A stretch of DNA of 64,000 bases from the NCBI RefSeq assembly GCF_009428905.1, contig NZ_WHYR01000018.1:1-64000 (forward strand). Reading direction: 5' to 3'. A program made the translations under genes and the position numbers. The stretch comes from Desulfofundulus thermobenzoicus. GTDB taxonomy: Bacteria; Bacillota; Desulfotomaculia; Desulfotomaculales; Desulfovirgulaceae. Positions 1-6,368 of the stretch are shown here, piece by piece (the first letter of the stretch is position 1; each line of letters begins with the position of its first letter). The notes beneath the pieces are model-generated. The model was not told where the DNA came from, made no database searches, and worked only from the letters and a program-made list of their open reading frames with translations.

Positions 1-594
1 AGCGCTTCAAACAGGCCATGGGTTTCAAAGTCTGGCTCTGCCGGGCCGGCGACCCGGAAAGCAAAGGCCGGATTGAAGCCCTGGTCAAGTACATGAAGGG
101 CAATTTTGCAGCCAACCGGCCATTTACTGACATCAATACCTGGAACAAAAGTTGCGAAGATTGGCTGGAACGGACAGCCAACAGGGAGATCCATGGAACA
201 ACAAAAAAGGTACCAGCAGAAGTATTCCTCGTAGAAAGGCAATACCTGCGCCCGATACCCTGTACAAGAACAATCCCTAAAGACATTCTAACAAGACCCC
301 CACGTCGCCTGCGGCGGCACCAACAGAGGAACGAAAATGTATTTTCAGGGCAGGGTGGTGCGAAAAGACAACACCATATTGTACAAGGGTAACCGCTACT
401 CCGTGCCCATTGGCACCTACGAACCCGGGTTGGAATTGGTAGTAGAAGAAGCAGCAGCAGCAGGCATACTGACTATTCGCCATCCGCAAACCGGTTCAGT
501 TGTTGCCAGGCATAAAATCAGCCTGGAGAAAGGGCAGGATCACGTCAAAGTAAAAAATAATCCAGAGCCCGCCCAATTACCAGAAGATGTCTGA
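1..594 (+). pseudogene. istA: IS21-family transposase IstA, 3' remnant with frameshift
   Basis: This is the C-terminal part of an IS21-type IstA transposase; its 5' end lies left of the window. The frame open from base 3 encodes the end of the DDE core (AGDPESKGRIEALVKYMK, the region with the last catalytic Glu, followed by NREIHGTTKKVPAEVF). The typical IstA C-terminal beta domain (VVRKDNTILYKGNRYSVPIG) lies in another frame from about 292-594, so a frameshift lies roughly between 255 and 340. No istB helper gene follows, as it would in an intact IS21 element. I read this as a dead insertion-sequence remnant. The family call is firm; the exact shift point is not resolved. Confidence 0.8.
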
Positions 595-627
595 CCTTTT
601 CCCTCGTATTAATATAAAATTAATTGT

Positions 628-1412
628 ATGAACAGAAACGGAGCAAAGCCTGACAACACCACTAATAGCCAGGGCGGCAACCTTAAGGAGCTGGTCGTAC
701 GCCCCATTCACCCCGGAGAAGAGAAAACCTGGAACATTCTAATGGCCAACCACCACTATCTTGGGTTTCATAGCCTGACCGGTCAGAACCTCAAATACGT
801 GGCCTTGCTCAACGACCAGTGGGTGGCGCTGATTGGCTGGGGAGCAGCGGCCTTAAAATGTGCGGCCAACGGGATAAATGGATCGGTTGGTCCCAGGAGC
901 AAAAGAATCAGCGGCTGAAGTATATGGCCAATAACCAGCGTTTCCTCATTCTGCCGGGTGTGTCCGTTAAAAACCTGACCTCCAGGGTTCTGGCATTGAA
1001 TTGCCGGAGGTTGTCCGCCGACTGGGAAGCCGTTTATGGTCACCCGCTCCTCATGGTGGAAACATTTGTGGATCACAGCCGTTTTGCGGGCACCTGTTAC
1101 CGGGCCGCCGGCTGGATCCCCGTGGGTCGGACCAGCGGTTACGGTCGCAAAAACGGCGTCTATTATTATCACGGTCAGACGAAAACTGTTTTTATTAAAC
1201 CCCTGGTGAAAAAAGCCTCCGCAATTTTATCTGCACCGTTTCTGCCTCCAGAATTAACAGGAGGGGAACGGGCGATGGTTGATTTGAATAAGGTTGCTCT
1301 TGAAACTAAAGGCGGATTACTGGATTACCTGGCTTTGGTTAAAGACCCCCGGAAACGGCGTGGTATAAGGCATGCCCAGATATCCATTTTAGCCATAGCC
1401 ATCTGTGCTTTC
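628..1412 (+). pseudogene. DruA-like (DUF4338) / DDE transposase, frameshifted and truncated
   Basis: The first part (628 to about 860, frame 1) carries a DUF4338/DruA-like start (VVRPIHPGEEKTWNILMANH, HHYLGFHSLTGQNLKYVALL). The same protein continues in frame 3 after about 860 (GQRDKWIGWSQEQKNQRLKY, ANNQRFLILPGV, VLALN, GHPLLMVETFVD, FAGTCYRAAGWIPVG). One base has therefore been lost or gained near ALK/CGQRDKW. Residues encoded at about 1308-1412 match the DDE_Tnp_1-associated N-terminal domain (GGLLDYLALVKDPRKRRGIR, ISILAIAICA). The catalytic DDE domain is absent because the frame runs directly into unrelated sequence at about 1413. DUF4338 fused to a DDE transposase is a known architecture; here it is a remnant and not a Druantia defence gene. 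Confidence 0.75.
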
Positions 1413-1690
1413 AAAACCCACATGGATATGGTAATGCGGCCCCGCACCGGGATGGCCGATCAGGTACCCATTTTGAGCGGCTCAGGAGTAATGAGCATGG
1501 AAGTGGTTTTCCCGGCAACCATGCACCAGGCTGCCCGGTGGCGGTTTGAGGCTGCCAGAGGTCCCGCCGCAAAGGGCGCGCAGTTGCCGGAGCTGAAAAT
1601 GGAGCAGTACCTGGTGGGCGGAAAAATGTACATGAAAATGACCGACCCGGCCACCGGCAAAGCCGGATGGATGCGTCTGCCCTGGCACGT
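1413..1690 (+). pseudogene. Fragment resembling a DUF6612-type lipoprotein domain
   Basis: Directly in frame after the broken transposase, the translation changes character to a pattern seen in DUF6612-like exported proteins: THMDMVM, a GSGVMSMEVVFPATMHQ strand pair, then LKMEQYLVGGKMYMKMTDP and GKAGWMRL. That family has repeated Met-rich amphipathic strands of the form 'YIVGDTMYMKDP..GKW'. No start codon, signal peptide or lipobox precedes it and the similarity stops around 1690, so this is an internal piece of a gene joined to the transposase remnant by deletion or recombination. The reading frame continues by chance to 1799, overlapping the 3' end of the next gene on the other strand. The family call rests on pattern resemblance only. 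Confidence 0.45.
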
Positions 1691-1740
1691 TTACTGCCGA
1701 CCGGAGCCAGCTGTTCTTGAAATACACGGCACCTCACTTT

Positions 1741-2469
1741 TTACCCTTCAAACAGGTGGCGGAAGAAACTTGCCCGGTTGTTCAAAAAGTCGCGGGTAAG
1801 ACGGTAGTGTTCGGTGTCCTCATATTCCACAGATTGCAGCGGGGAATAATCCAGGTTGTAAATCGTTGCCCCGGGGTAGGCCAGCAGGATGGGCGAGTGG
1901 GTGGCAATGAGGAACTGGGCGTTACCGGTTTGCTCCATCTGCCATAGGAGCCGCAGGAAGGCTATTTGGCGGGCCGGAGACAGGGCCGCCTCGGGCTCGT
2001 CGAGGAGGTAGATTCCACGGCGGTCAAACCGGTGCTGGAAGAGGGCAAAGAAGGCCTCGCCGTGGGACTGCTCATGTAGGGAGCGGCCACCGTAATATTT
2101 TAGGATAAGTGGCTCCTCTTTTGCCAGTTCATCTATATAGGAGGCAAAATGGTAAAACGTCTCTGCCCGCAGGAAGAAACCATCAGTAACTTTCGGCCGC
2201 CAGGACAGGCGGATGTGTTCTTTTAGCTCCGATTCGGTGGCCTGATAAGAAAACGAATGGCTCCGGCTACCACCGCCGGCGTGAAAACCGCAGAGGGCAG
2301 CCACTGCCTCCAGAAGGGTGGATTTACCGGTGCCGTTTTCGCCGATGAAAAATGTAACCGGACGGGTAATGGAAATAGTTTCTACATTCCGGAAGGCCGG
2401 GATGTTGAAAGGATAACCTTTCCCGGCCGCACCCCGCTTTCCGGTAAACTGAATAGCCCGCAGGAACAT
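1741..2469 (-). CDS. AAA family ATPase (ABC-type fold, AAA_15/AAA_21-like)
   Basis: A 242-residue soluble ATPase. The Walker A motif GENGTGKST is at residues about 42-50, Walker B GIYLLDEPEAALSP at about 152-165, and a switch/H-loop segment QFLIATHSPILLAY at about 185-198. This is the compact OLD/RecF-like ABC fold of stand-alone 'AAA family ATPase' proteins, which often accompany nucleases or toxins, but no partner gene lies next to it here. The ATG at 2469 is preceded by GGGGGTG about five bases upstream, supporting the start. The gene is flanked by transposase remnants and a large hairpin, so it may have arrived with mobile DNA. The biochemical role is unknown; ATP binding is the only confident statement. 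Confidence 0.85.
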   Translation of the reverse strand: MFLRAIQFTGKRGAAGKGYPFNIPAFRNVETISITRPVTFFIGENGTGKSTLLEAVAALCGFHAGGGSRSHSFSYQATESELKEHIRLSWRPKVTDGFFLRAETFYHFASYIDELAKEEPLILKYYGGRSLHEQSHGEAFFALFQHRFDRRGIYLLDEPEAALSPARQIAFLRLLWQMEQTGNAQFLIATHSPILLAYPGATIYNLDYSPLQSVEYEDTEHYRLTRDFLNNRASFFRHLFEG

Positions 2470-2635
2470 TAATGCACCCCCCCCAGGCAGTCGGGCTTTG
2501 AATATCTGCCCGTAATGACTTTGGTCCCGGCTGCACCATCCGTTACCACCGCCGGACCCGGAGATTCGTAACCCATTAAGGTGTACCTGGCATTCCGCTT
2601 TCCATTCTATAACTGATTATCCGGAAAGACAAGTG

Positions 2636-2676
2636 ACCGCCTTATCCCCGGGTTAAAAAACGGGGGATAAGGCGGT
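2636..2676. repeat. Perfect 14-bp inverted repeat (large hairpin)
   Basis: ACCGCCTTATCCCC (2636-2649) is exactly inverted at 2663-2676, with a 13-base loop containing an A-run. Neither flank carries a convincing T-tract on its outgoing strand, so it is not a textbook terminator. It may be a bidirectional transcription barrier between the ATPase promoter and the CRISPR trailer, or the end of a small mobile element. Confidence 0.6.
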
Positions 2677-2740
2677 TGAACATTGGTCTTTCATAATGGT
2701 ACGTGATGGGAGCAATGGCGCATAAACCAGGAGGTGGCGG

Positions 2741-2926
2741 ATGCGTGCTTCTTTGCTCAAGGCCAGGTTCCAGGTGGGTCTGACCCAGTCCGAACTGGCC
2801 CGGCGGGTTGGCCTGGTACGTGCGTCCCACACAAACATCGGGAATGAATACAAAGAACTGGAATTATTTAACATGACCGGCGACAGTTACCGGCTAAAGC
2901 ACCGGAACACAATACTTTGCGGTTAG
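2741..2926 (+). pseudogene. Truncated XRE-type helix-turn-helix regulator fragment
   Basis: A 61-residue frame begins at an ATG with an excellent AGGAGG ribosome site at 2729-2734. Residues 5-32 (LLKARFQVGLTQSELARRVG, then LVRASHTNIGN) follow the first helices of an XRE/HTH_3 domain, where 'GLTQxELARRVG' marks helices 1-2 and 'R..(Y/H).NIEN' the recognition helix. After NIGN the sequence departs from the family, and helices 4-5 are missing. I read it as the surviving 5' end of a phage-type or toxin-antitoxin regulator cut by deletion. It may still be transcribed, but a functional protein is unlikely. Confidence 0.4.
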
Positions 2927-2934
2927 CCCGAAGT

Positions 2935-2954
2935 GGCCGGGCGGCCGCCCGGCC
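2935..2954. repeat. 20-bp perfect GC palindrome
   Basis: GGCCGGGCGGCCGCCCGGCC is its own reverse complement; on the plus strand it is followed within a few bases by a TTTT run. It could act as a terminator for plus-strand transcription from the fragment upstream. No other content was recognised between 2927 and the CRISPR trailer at 3151. Confidence 0.4.
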
Positions 2955-3150
2955 GCCGTTTTGGGCGGTATTCCAGAAATTAAACAACCGGCTGTAAAGC
3001 CTGCCCAAGGGTGAATTATTATTGTAATTATTTTTATACTGGCCTGATAAAGATTTAGAAAATTCTTCCCTGCTGGTCCGGTCCATTGACCCGTCCAGCT
3101 TTCCCGCCCGGCGCATTTCCTCAGTAATTACCATTTCCAGCCTCAGGGTC

Positions 3151-3937
3151 AGGGCCTGTGGGTTGGGGAATTAGCGGTTTGGTGACGACATAAGGTTGAT
3201 GGTTGCCACGGCGGCCGTCTGCCGGTTTCAATTCCCATGGGGAATTAGCGGTTTGGTTACGTGTCTTTGGAAAGAGTACGCACCTGTTTAAAAAGTATTT
3301 GTTTCAATTCCCATGGGGAATTAGCGGTTTGGTTACTTGGAACAGTGGGTGGATTGGTTGAAGCAGAAGGAATATCTGTTTCAATTCCCATGGGGAATTA
3401 GCGGTTTGGTTACGCGGCCTGCACGGGCAGGTTTAGGAGGGTGTATGATTAGTTTCAATTCCCATGGGGAATTAGCGGTTTGGTTACAAGTTGTCCAAGA
3501 AACATAAAGACGACAGTCAGAGAATGTTTCAATTCCCATGGGGAATTAGCGGTTTGGTTACATTCCCTTGGTGAAACTCTCCGCCTTCAGCCATGTGTAT
3601 TGTTTCAATTCCCATGGGGAATTAGCGGTTTGGTTACGTTAAACAGGCCGGCCTTTGCGTCCCTGATGGCTTCCTGTTTCAATTCCCATGGGGAATTAGC
3701 GGTTTGGTTACCGATACGTTTTGGAATACAAGCCTCGCAGGAGACTTAAAGTTTCAATTCCCATGGGGAATTAGCGGTTTGGTTACCCGCGGATACGGTT
3801 GGCCCGCGAAAATCAGGGCATGACATGTTTCAATTCCCATGGGGAATTAGCGGTTTGGTTACGAACATGCCTAATCCAAAAATGTCTCTAGAACAGTGGT
3901 TGTTTCAATTCCCATGGGGAATTAGCGGTTTGGTTAC
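3151..3937 (-). CRISPR. CRISPR array, 11 repeats and 10 spacers
   Basis: Repeats are 36 bp. On the plus strand they begin GTTTCAATTCCCATGGGG and end AATTAGCGGTTTGGTTAC. They start at 3225, 3301, 3378, 3452, 3526, 3602, 3676, 3751, 3827 and 3902, plus a degenerate terminal copy at 3151-3186 that keeps only its last 23 bases (one mismatch, GTGAC for GTTAC). Spacers are, left to right, 38, 40, 41, 38, 38, 40, 38, 39, 40 and 39 bp. The repeat contains a 7-bp stem (AATTCCC/GGGAATT) with an ATG loop. Read on the minus strand it ends in ATTGAAAC, the classic eight-base 5' handle of type I-A/I-B and type III crRNAs. This, the degenerate copy at the left end and the adjacent cas2 show transcription from right to left. 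The spacer next to 3902 is therefore the newest. Confidence 0.97.
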
Positions 3938-4156
3938 CCGCGCCAATCGGGAGGCCTTAATACATGGGCGCTTCAGGAACCGTTTTCGAGAACCCCGCTC
4001 CGTTGTGGTAAATGCTTCATCAACAACGGGCAAAAAAACATTAGAACGTTCACCTGACAGATGGATTATACTCCCTATGCCCCATTTAACAGCCTTTTTC
4101 CTTTCCTCCCCCGGGTTCCCTCTCCCGCGAGCTTCCCCGGGCTTATTTGTACAACG
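3938..4156 (-). promoter_or_regulatory. CRISPR leader with candidate promoter
   Basis: The 219 bp between cas2 and the first repeat are the leader by position. On the minus strand a perfect TATAAT lies at 4070-4065, with no good -35 match (the best hexamer at 17 bp is GCTGTT). It would start transcription about 120 bases before the first repeat. T- and C-rich runs at 4088-4140 (plus strand) become purine-rich on the transcribed strand. Confidence 0.6.
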
Positions 4157-4459
4157 TTAATCCTCGCCGCTGGAAATTATAAAAATACCATCGCCGAAGG
4201 GATCCCGAGAAGTGCCCAGGCGCTCCACCCGGCCGGAACAGCGGGGGCACTGCCGGTAAAAAACGATGCTGTCTTCTTCTTTACGTATCAGTTTCTCCAG
4301 CTTAAAACGCAATATAAGATAATCCTCCCGGCGCAGGCTGCATTCGAAAACACTATATTGGACGGGTATGGCATAATCCTTGAGGGTTTTATATATTTTT
4401 AGCCGTCGCCGGTCGTCCCGGATATCGTAGGCAATTACATAGTTCTCCATTATAACCAT
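4157..4459 (-). CDS. cas2: CRISPR-associated endoribonuclease/adaptation protein Cas2
   Basis: A 100-residue Cas2 that forms the centre of the Cas1-Cas2 spacer integration complex. The ferredoxin-like start YVIAYDIRDDRRRLKIYKTL carries the conserved Asp of strand 1, followed by the usual YSVFEC strand and a C-terminal CPRCSGRVERLG segment. The first ATG follows AGGAAGGAAAA closely; a second ATG three codons on (MENYVIAYD) matches the usual Cas2 start and is an alternative. It is the last cas gene, 108 bp after cas4/cas1 and directly next to the leader, as expected for the adaptation module. Confidence 0.95.
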   Translation of the reverse strand: MVIMENYVIAYDIRDDRRRLKIYKTLKDYAIPVQYSVFECSLRREDYLILRFKLEKLIRKEEDSIVFYRQCPRCSGRVERLGTSRDPFGDGIFIISSGED

Positions 4460-4567
4460 TTTTCCTTCCTGTCATGAATTTCTTTTACCAACGACCAGGG
4501 CAACAGGGCATGCCAGGCCGCCGGTCCAAAACCGTGATGGCGTTTCTAAATGGCTAAACGAGTTTTG

Positions 4568-6247
4568 CTACCTCACGGTAAACGGAATATACCGGTCCAG
4601 TTCCTTCTGTAGCACCTTGCCCAGAAAACGGGCCTGCAGCTCAAATACGCGCCTGTAGGGCAGGCGGTATCCGAACAGGGGGTGGGTGATTTGCTGCTGG
4701 CGTCTTTCCTCGTAAGCTCGGTAGATTTTTTTCCGCCCCGTGTCATTTAAGAAGCATCCGCCCAGGCGGTATTCGAAATCCGTTTCCGATATCATACCCT
4801 TGTTGATGGCCGTAAGCACCACCGAATCGGCCACGATGGGACGGAATTCTTCCATCAAATCCAGGGCCAGGGCGGGCCGGCCGTACTTGGCCTCGTGGAA
4901 AAAGCCCAGGTAGGGGTCGAAGCCCACCAGCGCCACGGCGCTGCGCAGGTCTTTCATGAGCATGGAATAACAGTATCCCAGCATGGCATTCACCGGATCC
5001 CGGGGCGGCCGGCGGTTACGGCCTTCAAACATAAAAGGCATTTCCCGACGGATGAGCCGGCCAAAAACGCGGAAATATTCCCGGGAACCCATCCCTTCCA
5101 GGCCCAGCAACAAGGAAGGTTCACCGGCTCCGGCCGCTGCGGTAATATACCGCGCCATGCGCCGCACAGCCGCATCTATTTCGGTGTCATGCAATTCCCG
5201 GTTGTAACGCAGGAGCATGGTACGCATATTAGCCAGCTTCCCCCGGACAAATTCCCTGGCCAGATTTAATCGGTTAACCGGATCGAAATAGGCGCCGTAC
5301 TGGGCCAGGCGCAGGATACAGTTGCGGTTCAGGGATGGCTCCAGGACGCCCCGGAAGGCACCGCCGGTGGAAAGGAAGGATACGGGGGTACCGCTTTCCA
5401 GCAACAATTTGATTACCGGCGTGGAAATATTCACCCCGCCCACCAGCACCACCTGATCCACGTTGCACAGGGGAATGTCGGCCAGGGTTTCCTTTTCCAT
5501 GGTCACCAGCAGTCGCTGCCCTTTACGGCGGATGCAGGCGCCCTGCTGATCCACGTAAAGCACCCGGCCCGGATTCAGCCCGGGCACCGGACGGACAGGG
5601 CCCGGGCTTTCACCTTTCAGGTATTTTATTTCTTCCGGCAGACAACGGGACTGCAGGGCGCAGCCCCGACAGCGGTTATCGGCCAGGGGCGGTGGAATGG
5701 CGCCGGACTCCAGAATGGCCCGTGCACGGCGGACGGTGCTTTCCACCAGGGCCCGCAATTCCTCTGTAAAGTACACTTCCCGCCGGGCATGGGACCCGGC
5801 ATAGTATATATAGCCCCGGATCAGGTCCCGGCCCAGGTGCTCTTCGAGAGCCATGGCCTGGGCGCAAAGCTGCACATCATCGTTGAGGTTTTCCCGGCGC
5901 ATTCCTTTTTTATATTCCACCGGGTAGGGTTCTCCCCGCTCTTCCAGCACATCAACTACGCCCAGCAACTGCAAGCGCTCCGATGAGACCATTACCGAAC
6001 GGAGTTGCAATGCCTTTTCCCTCACCAGTCGTTCCCGCTCATTGCGGCGTTCTTCCTGCAGGTGGCCTTCCAGCAGGTGGGCGTTACTATCTTCAGCCCC
6101 CTCTACCAGGCGGTAGTAAAAATTGCGCGGGCAGTACAAAATCTCCGCCACAGCGGATATGGGTAGATATTGAACCGGAGATTCCCGCCCAGGACCACTG
6201 TTTTCCTCCACAGATAAAACCCCCTGAATTTTCCCGGCACAAAGCAT
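4568..6247 (-). CDS. cas4-cas1: Cas4-Cas1 fusion, CRISPR spacer acquisition
   Basis: This 559-residue protein joins two adaptation enzymes. Residues about 30-215 are Cas4, a RecB-like nuclease with an Fe-S cluster: one Cys in EILYCPRNFYY, nuclease residues around VVDVLEE and PVEYKKG, and three Cys in CRGCALQSRC. Residues about 228-559 are Cas1 integrase: GLEGMGSREYFRVFG with the metal-binding Glu, FDPYLGFFHEAKYGRPALAL with the His, and DLMEEFRPIVAD with the acidic partner. Cas4 trims prespacers and checks the PAM; Cas1 with Cas2 inserts them. Cas4-Cas1 fusions are known best from subtype I-G, less so with a Cst1/Cst2-type effector set as here. An alternative GTG start at 6211 has an AGGGGG site; the ATG at 6247 has a weaker one. 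Confidence 0.95.
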   Translation of the reverse strand: MLCAGKIQGVLSVEENSGPGRESPVQYLPISAVAEILYCPRNFYYRLVEGAEDSNAHLLEGHLQEERRNERERLVREKALQLRSVMVSSERLQLLGVVDVLEERGEPYPVEYKKGMRRENLNDDVQLCAQAMALEEHLGRDLIRGYIYYAGSHARREVYFTEELRALVESTVRRARAILESGAIPPPLADNRCRGCALQSRCLPEEIKYLKGESPGPVRPVPGLNPGRVLYVDQQGACIRRKGQRLLVTMEKETLADIPLCNVDQVVLVGGVNISTPVIKLLLESGTPVSFLSTGGAFRGVLEPSLNRNCILRLAQYGAYFDPVNRLNLAREFVRGKLANMRTMLLRYNRELHDTEIDAAVRRMARYITAAAGAGEPSLLLGLEGMGSREYFRVFGRLIRREMPFMFEGRNRRPPRDPVNAMLGYCYSMLMKDLRSAVALVGFDPYLGFFHEAKYGRPALALDLMEEFRPIVADSVVLTAINKGMISETDFEYRLGGCFLNDTGRKKIYRAYEERRQQQITHPLFGYRLPYRRVFELQARFLGKVLQKELDRYIPFTVR

Positions 6248-6368
6248 CTCATTCCCGTCGTATCCGTTTTATCAATATTATTGCCAGTTTAAGGAAGGTT
6301 AACCCGACAGGGACAAATCCCCCTGGAGCATATATTCATAAAAAAGTGCTTGAAAGGACCTAACCGCT

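Noticed and set aside
1-594. Programmed frameshift in istA
   Set aside because: IS21 istA is not normally made by a frameshift near its C terminus, no slippery heptamer was seen, and istB is missing; simple decay is more likely.
628-1412. Druantia defence gene druA
   Set aside because: DUF4338 here is followed by a DDE-transposase-associated domain and is frameshifted; no druB-E genes are present.
2868-3134. 88-codon minus-strand frame left of the CRISPR array
   Set aside because: No ribosome site and no recognisable domain; it runs through the GC palindrome and is probably chance.
3480-4160. Open frames across the CRISPR repeats
   Set aside because: They consist of translated repeat units (FQFPWGISGLVT repeated); not genes.
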